Shown here: in pieces, positions 45,609-57,300 of the stretch
How the letters are laid out: every line of letters begins with the position of its first letter
How positions within the stretch are numbered: the first letter of the stretch is position 1
Notes under the pieces: model-generated
What the model was told of the DNA's origin: nothing
Databases searched by the model: none
The model's input: only the letters and a program-made list of their open reading frames with translations
Assembly (NCBI RefSeq): GCF_021155765.1
Contig: NC_060106.1
Location: 18,998,031-19,062,030 of the forward strand
Direction: 5' to 3'
Origin: Diprion similis
Lineage: Eukaryota > Arthropoda > Insecta > Hymenoptera > Diprionidae
DNA length: 64,000 nt
Program-made: the position numbers and the translations under genes

Positions 45609-47091
45609 TGTGCTCTACGTATCGATGGAGGATGTGAGACGTAGGGATTGGATATTCAAATTATTTCTACAACAATAGACATTGTGATCATTGTAAAAAG
45701 TCATTCTCACTTGCAACTGAATCAATCGTCACAAGTCAAGCAAAAGATTATAAACTGAAAGAAGAATTCGACTTTTGTACAGCTAAGTTAAAGTGTAAAT
45801 AATTATTTATAAACTACGCATCTGTCGAATAATCGTGATCGTTATTAGGATGTTCAATTACCTCAAGTGTTGCGATAGGTCATAGACAAACACCGCACCG
45901 CTTCGTCTATCCTTGGCGAATGTCGTCTCAGCAATTTCAAGATACGTGACAAAGAGGTAGATGGTCATCAACCTCGTTCGTCGAAATCCCGATTCCTGAA
46001 TGCGCAGCAAAACGTGATCTGCGAAAACACAACAAGGGTAGTAGGTACATACATGTATGCGTGTGTATAGATGTGTGTCGATACGTGCAACGCGCATATT
46101 TGTATCAGTTGCCAATCTCCAAGAACGAAAATACGCGACTGCGCATCTACGAATACCACGAATGGCGGCTAAGGGATGTAAAATTTCGATCACACGTTAC
46201 GTTTCGATCAAAATCGGAGTCCGAAAGAAAGCTTACAATTAATTTCGTCGCGCGTCAGTAAATAAAAACATAGATTCGAATACCTCGCGATTCACTTTCC
46301 ACGGTGATTTCATGTTTTTCATTTCACGGTTGGTACAACTTAGTCACGTGACATCTGTCACGTGATCCTTCAAAAAACGTTTCCCGCCACAAATCGAATA
46401 GCTGCGCACTTCACTCATCACTGACCACAGCCAGTGATCACAGCTGACTGCACGCATGCATTGCGACACGTCGGCAGTTGTTTTTGGTTAGGTTAGTTTA
46501 CGCTCGTTCCGTCGTCATACCAGCTCGAAAAGTGGCCAATGACTGATACGGTGTAGGTTTTGATACGTAAGACGGTTTCGAGACACGTTTTGATGTTGGG
46601 CCGAACCGACCGAATTCCTTGCTGCGACGAAGAATGTGAAAATCGCTGATTGTCATTTGTTGACATAACGCTGCGGGAGAAAAGTAGATTGTCAACTGTC
46701 ACGTGGCTTACCTCGCGAAGATCACCGGTAATTATTTATTTCTGATACGCTAGTTGATATTAGGGATATTCTATGACATTGAAGTTAGTAACGTTACCGT
46801 CACAGAACATCGAAGAAAAGAAATATTCAAGTTTTCATCGCTTGACGGCCTTTGAGGAGGTTCAAGCCAGTCTAGTATCACCTAAATGGTAGGAAAATAT
46901 TTTATTCCTGTTTCCAACCCCTGAACATTATACGACCCTTATACGACCTGACTAATAACAGTCGTGAAATTGATTTTTTGACACTTATGCTTTACTTGAA
47001 CGTTTCAGCATTTTATCTCGTGAATTTCCGATTACATTTCCGGTACCGATTCTTTTTCAGGTAACAAGAAGCTGCGAAATCGTGAGAAACA
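45609..47091. promoter_or_regulatory. Divergent promoter region with three CACGTG E-boxes
   Basis: The start codons of the UBC-domain gene (45608, minus) and the small acidic protein gene (47092, plus) are about 1.5 kb apart and divergent. CACGTG occurs at 46345-46350, 46359-46364 and 46700-46705. The first two are in TCACGTGA(C/T) context, 14 bp apart, and thus on nearby helical turns. Such sites bind bHLH-ZIP factors (Max/USF/MITF-TFEB families). A splice acceptor (TTTTTCAG, exon from 47061) just before ATG 47092 indicates an intron in the 5' UTR of the plus-strand gene. Short frames in this region are unsupported. Confidence 0.6.
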
Positions 47092-47871
47092 ATGGACATA
47101 CTAGATGACATGGATATGTTTGAGGACAGTCCAAGTGGCATCGCTCTCGGTGATCCGTTGGAGCATTTGTTGCAAGTGAGCCCGTCAACATGTGCAGAAG
47201 TTGCTGAAAGTTCGAAGGAACTTAATCCCATCAAAGATCATTTATTGAAGCAGTTGAACGAGGTGGAAGATCGTCTCGAGGGGAAGAAGAAGGAAATCGA
47301 AGAAACTGATGTCTTAAAAGACAAGATTCTTCGTAAATTTTCTTCTCGTGCATTCTACGGACCGAATTCTTCCTCGGATTCGGATAGCGATGTGAGTTGG
47401 ACTTGGTTTAAGCCAGTTGGTGACATTACTCGATGGAAATGAAAGAGAATTTATTTGAACTATATGATGTTTCTAAGCATGAAAAAAAAGGTTTGTCTAT
47501 TTGAAATTTATGTTGATGTACAACATTTTTACAGCTATTTACCATCAATGGAGAGCCAATTGTGAAGAGAAGGAGAAAGTCTGAACGTTTGAAAGAACAG
47601 CCACTCGTCGTCAAAGATACATGGCAGCATATTACGGATGAAAAATGGATCGTTGGCATTATCCTGCAAAATACATCCAATCGGTAAGTATTATTCTTTT
47701 TATTCTTACCATTTATTATTATATAGCATATTATTTTGACAAAGAATTCAGCAGCATGAACTGATTTCAAATATACACCAGTTTTTTTTTTATCTCAAAG
47801 GAAAAGATTGCTACTTTGTCAAATATTTTTTCTTCTTCAGTGCTAATAACATTCGATTAGCGATTTCCTAA
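47092..47871 (+). CDS. Small acidic/coiled-coil protein, function unknown (159 aa)
   Basis: Proposed exons: 47092..47391, 47535..47683, 47841..47871. The donors (GAT|GTGAGT, CG|GTAAGT) are good and the phases (0, 2) agree; the product is 159 residues. The ATG follows a 5' UTR splice acceptor by 31 bases. The N-terminus is acidic (MDILDDMDMFEDSP). Residues 45-85 are charged and likely coiled-coil ('LLKQLNEVEDRLEGKKKEI'). A Ser/Asp tract ('SSSDSDSD') spans the first junction. A basic KRRRKSERLK may be a nuclear localisation signal, followed by 'WQHITDEKWIVGIILQ'. I do not recognise the family. The short third exon (acceptor CTTCTTCAG, ending NNIRLAIS) is the least certain part; another acceptor at 47887 would give an almost immediate stop. 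Confidence 0.6.
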
Positions 47872-49794
47872 AATGTAAAAAATTTCAGACCTTAGTTCAG
47901 AACGTTATTCCATGCTTTGATGAAATTTTGCAATATGTTGAATTGCAGTTTGCTTTGAACATGCACAACGTTTATTTCTACGTTTTACGATCAGGTTGCG
48001 TTGACTTATTTTCAGATTGATTGGTAGAGGATAGTTGATTGATAATGTAATCGGCGCTTCAAGCTCTAACAATTTATTAATCCTTTTTTCGTAAAACACA
48101 TATCGCGAAGCGATGCGTTTATGTATCACACATAATAATATTTACAGATCTCTAGAATTAGTTTCATCTTTGCTTATCTAATCGGTATTGTTTAGGAAGG
48201 GTATTTTTTTCTTTATTATTCATTACCGTATATGTATGTATCGTGTCACGCATATTTAATTATATATGTATACTCGCGTAAATTATTAGTTACTTTGGTC
48301 GATTTAACAAACTTACCCAATTCTATAAATTATCTAATTGTAAGTATAATGTATATAATATACTAAGTAGCATAGATTATTATTTCTATATAAAATTTTC
48401 ACATAGTTTATGTTGAATTACATTTACTTGTATAATAGTTTCAATTTTTTTCAAACACCATTTGATGGTACAACGAAACATTATTAATTTACTTGATTAT
48501 ACTACGATACTTCGATATAATTAAATCCAAATTCCTTCAATAACTGCAAAGTTAGAAGCCGTTTAATTTTTCATTCTTCTGCTTCTTTTTCAATTCAACA
48601 AATCACGCGTTATATAATATAAAATTTCTAATAAATTCTCAATTGTGGTATAATAAATTCGATACAATATTGTGCAATTAAAAGAGATTATTTATTTTTA
48701 TTCTCGGACATAAATATTGATAAAAAAAAACTCTCCAATACAAGGACAAAATATGAAAATCGCACAAGAATCAACAAATTCCGCATCTTGATTCGTTACG
48801 CATAAAATTATATACTCATAAACTCAAATTACTGCAGAAATTCAAAACCAGAAATAACAAGAATCTTCTAAGGCTGGAAGTGCATGTTAGGTGAAAAATT
48901 TTCAAAGATTCGTTGCAACTCGCGGTTGTAATTATACGTGATGTAACTTTAAAAAGTACCCAATAATTACGAAACGACGGGGAAGGAATATTTTGGCCCC
49001 CTTACAGATTGGGAGTGTACATTTTTTATTTCTCTGTGTTCTTTAAGTATCCTAGTTTCAGGGCTATTAATATAGGCATATTCAATCAGGTATCTAAAAT
49101 TACGAATTTACCTACCAAGCTATGTAGATAGCACCAAACGCTTGTTTATACCTCAACGCGACTTTTTATCCTCAATATAGTTCAAAATTATTCCTATTAT
49201 TATTATTATTATTATTATTATTGTTTTTATTATCATCATTACTATTATTATAACTATATTTATCATCGATGCCAAGAAGTTCGGAAACGGTTTAACATTC
49301 TTTCCACCTCATCGTCGTTCAGGGAATTATTATAGTTGATACCGAACGATGAAAAATAATGATTGGAAACAGGATCGGTCCCTTTCAGCATCATTCCGTA
49401 TAATCATATTATCGCTTTTTAAAGCCTTATTATGGAATGGATATAATACAGTTGTATGTATTCAATTTATACAATATATAATATGCAATGTGTCTATATA
49501 CATATATATTGTATTGTATGTATATACCTATAAAGGCGCGCAATCAACATATATATGTATATATTTATTCATAGGTATATGGAATTCTATATACGTAAAA
49601 TAAGCTGTTAAAAATTATCCTATTTTTTTTATACATGTGTAATTCTATATTATGTAGAGATTATTTATATCGCAGATTGTTCTTTTTTTTTTTTTTTTTT
49701 TTTTTCACAATTTATTCTATCAACGCGAAGAATATTTTTTTTTCTCTGCTTTCGTTGTCGGTAAGAAATTGCAGTTTCCTACTGTGGTATTTAA

Positions 49795-49825
<31 letters not shown>

Positions 49826-50801
49826 TTTATCTTCTTTAACGAATCATTGAACTGCAAAGTCTACGGTTGAAAATTGTCTGAAAATACACAGAAATGCACG
49901 CAAAAACACACGTCACACACGTGACGGATTAAGGAAAGTGTATAAATTCAACCTTATAGTATTGAAAATTTTATCGTGCAGTTGCCGGTTTAATTTTGCT
50001 TTTCCCTAATTTATTATTGCTATTATTTATTATTCATTTCGTTTTACTACTCAACGCGGAGAAGTTATTTTTAACTGCAGTTCAGATATTAGTTAAATCG
50101 CATTTCGAAGTAGAGATTAAAAATACAATTATTGCAGTGAGAGAGAATTGAAATTGGTGCTGATAATAAATTTTTCAAATATCTGTTGTATCATCTTTGG
50201 ATGGTAATTTGAGGATCGATCGATCAATTAAGGCTATGGATAAAAACTTACAATTAGATAACGTTCGTGTATCCACATTTTTATTTATTTGAACTTATCA
50301 ATTTTCTGCACTTCGTTATATTTTATTCGTACTTTTACACTCACCCGGTTACTTTGGATATAAAAAAAAAAAAAAAAAAATTTCCCCGACACTTTACTTT
50401 TCTCATGATGGAAACAAAGTTTCAGGGGGGAAAATATTTTTGTTTCTAATTAAAGCTTTCGTGTCTACAGGGGAAACCTGTTTAAGCATTTTTAGGGCTT
50501 GAGTTAGCTGTCTGGAAGGGTGAAATCAATAGAAGTGGAAGATGGGTGTCTTGCAGTAATTTCTCCCCTTCTGTCTTTGCGATATCTTCTCCTTTTTCTC
50601 TCTCACGTCCAAGAGCCGTCAGTCTTCGCATTTTATTTTCCCTTGTCATCTGCTGCAGTCGCGTGTCTATCAGCGTCCCAATTATTATTATTATTTTTTT
50701 TTTCTTTCACACTCACTTTTCTCCGTATTTTTTCCCCCGTTTTTTCGATCTCGATTTTCACCTTCACAGTGGATGCGATTTTCCAAGTCTCGTTTTTCTA
50801 A
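47872..50801. other. AT-rich intergenic stretch with simple repeats
   Basis: No gene is supported. It holds (TTA)n at about 49195-49222, mixed ATT/ATTT repeats at about 49794-49830, T-runs near 49680 and A-runs near 50360. The rightmost part is the 3' UTR of the sulfotransferase gene: TTTATT at 50632-50637 is AATAAA on its strand, about 165 bp past the stop. Confidence 0.5.
49195..49222. repeat. (TTA)n microsatellite
   Basis: About nine perfect ATT/TTA units in the AT-rich spacer. Confidence 0.85.
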
Positions 50802-52462
50802 TTATTTAGGCGACAAAGTCGTCGCTTCGTCTTCTCTTCCAAGTTCGAAATAATCGTCCGGCGAATAATCGAACAGGATAAAGTCGTACCTAAAATGTAA
50901 GGAAAAAGAAAAAAAAAAAAAACAACTGATTCAAAAACACAGTCAATTTTTTACCGTAATTAGAGATATTTTGTGATTCCTTGTTTTTTTCACGTCCACG
51001 TAGGTATATATATATTTCGAACAATGAGTCTCACATCGATTTTCCCAAAGTGTTGTATTGTTGTAGCTCTTTTTTTTTTTCTCTCTCTCTCTCTTTTCCC
51101 CCTTTTCGTGTCAGGAAAATTGTGGCCAATGCTTTCGCACGTCGGTACAATCAATTAATCATTTTTATTTGATTGTTTCGTTTTTAATATAAATTCAGTT
51201 ACGTGTTTGAATTGAAAAAAAAAATTAATTTTTTCAACAAAGTCTCTCTGTATTTGTTAAAAAATTATTTATCGAACACGCTTTCGTTTATAATTAAAAT
51301 ACGTTCTTTTTCGCGCAAACAAATTAATCGCCGCTGATTGATATTTAATCCGTGAACGTGAATTTAATTTTAACGCATATAAGAAGATGAGTTTAAGGGT
51401 TACGTATAATGTAAAGTTAAAAAAATACGCTGTTTCATTTTCTTTCTTACAATATCTCCGTAGCTTGAAGGTTTTCCGAAAAAGTAGAAGGAAAAAAACT
51501 TCGATTTTAAAATCATTTTATCGGCTTTGAAATATTCGTTCGTGGTTTTTAAAGCCTAAAAATAAGAAACTTCATGTGGATTGAAAAAGTTGGAAAAACA
51601 AAATTTTTAGTAGGTAGAGCAAACCGAGGAAGAATGAAAAATCGTTCACGAAAAGACTTTTGATCTTTTTTTTTCTTGATATTAGAATAGAAATAAATAT
51701 CGTACGGTATTAATAATATTAATAAAAATAACGATGATTACGATAAAGTTTGACAATTACCTGAACATTTGATAAAGATCTCGGATTTGAGATTTGGTGA
51801 GCTGCTTGAAGTAACTTTTCACAACGTTTTTCGTCTGCGTACCGCGAGTCGGATTTTTCCACTCCGGTTTGATGATGTGATCTACGTGGGCGTGTTTTAT
51901 GAGAAAATTTTGATCGTCCTGCGAACAAAGAATTGACTCGTAAATCGAAAGAAAAATAAAATAAGAATAGAAAGAAAAGCCACATATCGTAAATTTGAAA
52001 TAAGACGAAATCCGAAACGAATTTCAAAATTCTGAATTCAACTCACGTGGAGAGTTTCAAACTTCGCTATTACGTCGAACCTCACTTGACACGGTGTGCA
52101 AAAATTGGCAATCGGTGTCCAATGCATGTCCAACTCGTTGCCGGCTTTCCATTCGCACAAAAGCCATCTGACAAATTCTTCGAAAAGCGGATATCTTGGA
52201 CCTTGGCGACCGCCATTCGGCGTCTGAAAAGAAGATGAAAAATTGAAACAACGTCGAGTGCATGGCTTGATTTTTCAGAAACGTTTGAAACTTCTACTTT
52301 TATTTTGACGCCGAATATAGTATAGATATATGCAGTATGAGCACAATGAGAAGATGTGGATGAGGGAAAAGGGAAAAGAAGTGAATTTGGATGTTGGCCG
52401 AACGGAAGTTGACTTGAGGGTGGCCGGTAAAAATCTCCCCAATAAAATTTGACCAAGTGAAC

Positions 52463-52493
<31 letters not shown>

Positions 52494-55400
52494 ATAAATT
52501 ATTTGAATAAAATAAAATAAATTAAATCAAAATGCACGAGAAATGATAATTAAATCTATCAATATGATTTTGAAAATTCGATGATTTCTCTGGGTGAAAA
52601 TATAAAATTCTGCAGAGGGTGGCGGGGGGGGTTGGTCTTGGAAACAGTGAAGTGATGATAAGAAGAGGATGCAGGGTATAATAATTAGGTAGTGATGCAA
52701 GAGTGTGGAAGAAGAATTTCAGGTCTGGAGGTCGTAACGTATACATACACATGAATGTATGAAATTTAGAGAATAAACGTAAGGGTAGAGGATGAGAATT
52801 AAATTTCGATCCACTCGAATGAACAGACGTGGGTCGCAATTTTGAGGGGAGGAAAATGAGGTCAAGGAATAGACGAGCTTCGTCTCGTTCACAAATAAGC
52901 GCGCTGCCTATAATTTCCCTTGATGAAAACTTGTTTTTGTTTTTATTGTTGTTGTTGTTGCTGTTCTCGGTTTTGCATTAAAAGAACAGAAAAGAAATTA
53001 AACGCGAGATTCTGCAGCGGGGATCTTATTATTATTATTATTTGGGAGGTTGAATATATAAGGCATGATCCCATGCGAATCAAACAATTTTAATCGCCTT
53101 TCACTCTCAGTGTGTAAAAAGAATATAAATTAGGGACTGAATTGCTTCGTAATTTCATTTTCATCCCTTTTATAATTGACAAAATGCGGCACATTATGGG
53201 TTTAAAACCTGCTATACGCATCGATTCTAATTCTAAATATGGTCGAATTTTACGTCGAACTCATTCTGCTGCTTCTTTATTTATTCTTTAATTATTTATT
53301 TATTCCTTAGTGATTTTCGCTGAATTAAATTTTTCACAATAGATGAAAAATTTTAATACTCGGATCAAGTCTCTCTCTTTTTTGCAACGAATACAACACT
53401 TTAATTATAATATTTTTATGTAACGTCATCTTTTTTTTTATTTACTTATCAGACTTATAGTTTAGTTTAAAAAGTGATAAAACTTTTTTAGAAAACGATA
53501 AAATTGCGGTCGACAAAATACCGAGCTCCAGTACTGTTTCAAATAAATTTTACCATCAGAATTCCTTTCGATTTTTCTCATTAAAATGAATATAGCAGAG
53601 AAATTTAAAAATTAAATTCTTGTGTCTTTTAAAATCTAAAATGGTATATTTTTTTTTTAGTTTACCCTATTTCGATAAACCAAGAGTATAATTTCCTTTA
53701 CTTATTAATCATCCACGATTTTCCTTGAACGATTTCTTGAAAATAACGTTAAATTTTTTTTACATTCACTTTCTAAAGTATTAACGATTGTTTTCATAAA
53801 TGTATGTATAGTAATTTTTTTTTTCTGTCGTAGAAACGCAAACGAATCTCGGCTTTTAGGTTTTATAACCCGACGGCTCCGTCGAGTGAGTCAGTGAGTG
53901 AGTTTAGTATGGTAATTGAGTTGAGACTAAAGGAAAAGTTTTCAAAGTGCGGGATCATCTCGGGCTCACAACGGCTTCATGGTCCCTTAAGTTTCCCGTC
54001 ACTCATAAACCGGGTAATTGAAAAGCGCCGAAACAAGGCTTGACTTTTACTTCGAGTTTCAATTAAACGAGGCTTGGATCACCCTCTCAAATTGACTACA
54101 CATTATTCTGGCTGATACGCAGTTTCCGCAGTAACTTAAACGTCGAATTCAAATTTCATTTAAACCACAGCAACGGTTCAGAAACCATTTGCAATTTGGA
54201 AAACTTAGAAAATCTTCATTTTCAATAAAATAAGTCAAAATTCAAACAATTACGTAGACCGTATTTTCAAACTTCGAAACTCGAAATTATGATACAACTA
54301 TAGCTCTTTAAAATTGACTTTGCTATCAGCAATGAATCGCAATCCAGTTTTTGACACTCTAATCAAAAAACTACTCACCTTTTTTCTGTAATGCGACAAA
54401 ATGTGGACTCCAAGTTTGCTGTGATACGTGTTGGGCAGACTCTGTTCAAGCTTATCTCTGTAACCGCTCAAAAGTCTCTCGAACGGATGACGAACTATCA
54501 GGAAACTTACACTGTCGTTCAAATACGTCGCGAGTTCTTTTGCCGTCGGTCTCGGGTACCTCTGACGTGCCAATGTCAGCGGAACTGCTTTTGACGCCTT
54601 CAAAAACTGCGGGCTGTACCTGAAAAGTCCGTAAGTTTGAAATTTTCTATACGGAACTTGATCACGAAGTTCATTCTTTGATTTCTTTTCTTTGAAAATG
54701 TGACAAATGTTTCAAACACATTATACACGAGTTTTTTTTACTCAGGATTTAGAAACTCATAGTCAAAACGTGAAGAAATTTTTTTTTTCTTCGCAAGCAT
54801 CGGAAAAGTCTGGGATTTTTTATTTTCGAGTCCAATTTGAACATATCTTGGATTAAAGAACACGATTAAAATTGCATCTCGACGATTCAGCTGCTCTTAA
54901 AAATTAACAGTATGTACTTGACTATCAGACTTCAAAAGCAACGATTCTACTTCAGCCACTGTTCATCAATGGTCCCAAAATTTTAAACTGATCAATGATA
55001 TGATCGATCCATAATCTCGTGCATCTCTCGTACATACAACGAGTGATTGGATCACCATCATGATCTATCTAAGTAAATTCTGATCAGCAGACCCAGTTCG
55101 TGAACGTACCTAATCCAGTAACAGTAATACATAGAAGATCTTTTGTCGATGTTACATAAGCCTGTATCAGAATGATGACAAAAGGTGTAAGATCCACACG
55201 TAAAAGGTATACATCGAGGTTCGACGAGAAGAGAGCACTTCCGTTTGTCCTCTAAAGGCTTTCCTTTAGACCAAGAAAAAGCGTCGCTATTGTCGTTCGA
55301 GGATGACGTGTACCTACTACTCGAGTTTTTACGATATAGGTACACACATGCATTGCATCTTTGTCGGCGTATCGATAATCAAGATCTCTTGACACGAGTT

Positions 55401-55662
55401 CCCCTTACCCAGCGAGTAGATTGAAGTTGTACATCCATGAGGTTGAGGCGGCTTTGAAGATGTTGCACCAGACGAGGTGATGCTGCCTATTAACGAGGAA
55501 CTCCCAGGCGTTCGGTTTGTGGAGCGAGTCGTTTCCAGGCCTGTCCAAGCCCTCCTCCGAGCACTTTTGCGCCAGGAAACTACGTCTGTCGGCTAGTCGA
55601 TACTCCGTTTCCACCAACCTTTCCTCCTCCATTATGCGCTCCTCGATGGTCATCGTTTCCTC
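50802..55662 (-). CDS. Carbohydrate sulfotransferase (CHST11/13/14-like), 5' partial
   Basis: Five minus-strand exons: 55662..55409, 54619..54379, 52223..52047, 51918..51761, 50889..50802. They encode 305 C-terminal residues, phases 2,0,0,2, with stop at 50802. Such enzymes move sulfate from PAPS to Golgi glycosaminoglycans such as chondroitin or dermatan. The first exon's 'WCNIFKAASTSW' fits the 5'-phosphosulfate loop and 'SFLIVRHPFERLLSGYRDKL' the 3'-phosphate-binding motif. Later come 'YPLFEEFVRWLL', 'HWTPIANFCTPC', 'FDVIAKFETLH' and the C-terminal 'FILFDYSPDDYFELG'. These match the order in the Sulfotransfer_2 family. The start Met and the N-terminal membrane anchor are missing: exon 55662 opens in phase 0 after TTTTCAAG, so upstream exons must lie further right, perhaps beyond the window. 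Substrate is not predictable. TTTATT at 50632-50637 is a poly(A) signal. Confidence 0.92.
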
Positions 55663-55861
55663 CTTGAAAATTAAGGAAACGAGAAGTTATAGGCGTGAAT
55701 CGTGGAATCAAATTAGGGCGACCATCTCACCCTCCTTTACTTTAAAACTAGCAAAACATTTCTGCATCGATGATTGTGAATGCTGAGGAAAAAAAAATTT
55801 CAAAGCAGTGATTCAGGTTGTGATCAAATTTGACGGGATGGGAAAAAACTAGATATTTCAT

Positions 55862-56242
55862 GTTTTTTTACGGCATGGGCATTTAAAAGTCCACCATTTG
55901 TGGCAGTTTTCGTTCCGTAAAATGACGCTTTATACGGCAGCGAACAAAGTTGCGGAATAAAGTCTTTATTCCGCAGTTTTGATGCGCAGTTCGAAGTGCG
56001 CATCCCAAACTGCCTTATAAAGTAGCTTCGTCGAACAGATCGCGACATAACCTCACTCTTCGTTTTGCTTTTCAATGCCTATACCGTGAAAAATATTGTA
56101 TGTGGCATGCCCGTAAACCGTTTTTTGGCTCGGATAATTTCAGTACTCGCTTCCGGCTCGCCTACAGCTCGTCCTGAAATCTTTATCCTTGCCAAAAAAA
56201 AAAAAAAAACAAGCGGCTTACGGGCATGCCACATAAATAGCT
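55862..56242. mobile_element. Composite palindromic element, family A, copy 3 (inverted)
   Basis: The reverse complement of copies 1 and 2. It begins TTTTTTTACGGCATGGGCAT and ends GGCATGCCACATAAATAGCT. It is slightly more diverged, with an expanded A-run near 56193-56208. The shared edge palindrome AAATAGCTATTT is again present (about 56235-56246). Confidence 0.82.
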
Positions 56243-57009
56243 ATTTTTCTCTCATTTCCGACATCATAATCATTGACTTTTTGATTAATGAATTGATTCT
56301 ACTACTATACCTATATACATACTCAGCTGAAGATCGAAAAGGAGTATCTAAATAAAAATTGTTTATTTTATTAACAAAGTGTTAATTTTTCTTGGATTCT
56401 GTTATCTGTTCCAAATCTTGACAAAAAAAAAAAGAATTTTGTTTCCTAATTCTTTCAACTTTTTTCCCTTACGCACAAAAAAGGAATGAATAAAGTTGAC
56501 GAAAAATTTTCCCTCGCAATCACATTAACTTTTAGCGTAGGTATATGTATATTGTATATACCTACTCCGCGGTATCGTTCGTGACCTAAATTTTTCCGAG
56601 GCATGGGTCACTCGCGTTAATACAATGTATACAGAATGCATTATGAAACGGGGATGTAATCGCTGCCCTCAAATTTCTTGCAAATCAATCACCATTATGC
56701 CTTCGTGTCAAGATTGTTATGCGCGGTTGCGTAAAAGCTACTGTAAGATGCTGCGTTGCGCTTTAAAGAGAGAAAGAGAAAGAGAGAGAAAAAGACAAAG
56801 AGAAGAGGGGCGCCTCTGTCCTCTTTCGGCATTCTCGGGGTTTCCAGGTTGCGTAACTGCGTGGATAAAATTGGCCCTGATCTAGAAGGTCAAGCCTGTC
56901 AGACTAAGCCAGGGTAGGTTAACGATAATTCGTTGAGCGCCGGAAGTTCTTTCATCATCAACGTTGTCGTTGACGAATTATATATGTATGTACCTACATA
57001 TACATATAT

Positions 57010-57220
57010 CGTGTGTCCATGAGTAAAGTGCGCGCACCTTACGCGCGTGCGTCAAGTTGTTCGAATTTTATTGGCCGACTAATGCCAGCCACTAATGGCA
57101 CCCACCAGTCGCGATTGGTATTGGGTCGGCTGCTCAATCAGGTGTTAACTGCCGGCCAATAAAATTCGAACGATTTGACGCACGCGCGTAAGGTGCGCGC
57201 ACTTTCATTAGGGACACACG
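57010..57220. mobile_element. 211-bp MITE with about 65-bp terminal inverted repeats
   Basis: The ends are CGTGTGTCC and GGACACACG, and the arms continue through GTGCGCGCACCTTACGCGCG and 'TTCGAATTTTATTGGCCG' with few mismatches. The core of about 75 bp is unique. The GC-rich arms stand out in AT-rich sequence. The flanks are TATA-rich, so a target duplication is ambiguous. Confidence 0.85.
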
Positions 57221-57268
57221 GTATATTTTATATACTCTGATTGTGAGTCACATAGCGACCTGTGTACG

Positions 57269-57296
<28 letters not shown>
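57269..57296. repeat. (TA)n microsatellite
   Basis: About 13 perfect TA units just right of the 211-bp MITE. Confidence 0.88.

Positions 57297-57300
<4 letters not shown>

Noticed and set aside
46484-46497. GGTTAGGTTAG, resembling the insect telomere repeat TTAGG
   Set aside because: Only two units; too short to be telomeric, and such words are common in insect promoters.
55824-56075. 83-codon minus-strand frame
   Set aside because: Lies in family-A element copy 3; it is the same repeat-derived frame as in copies 1 and 2.
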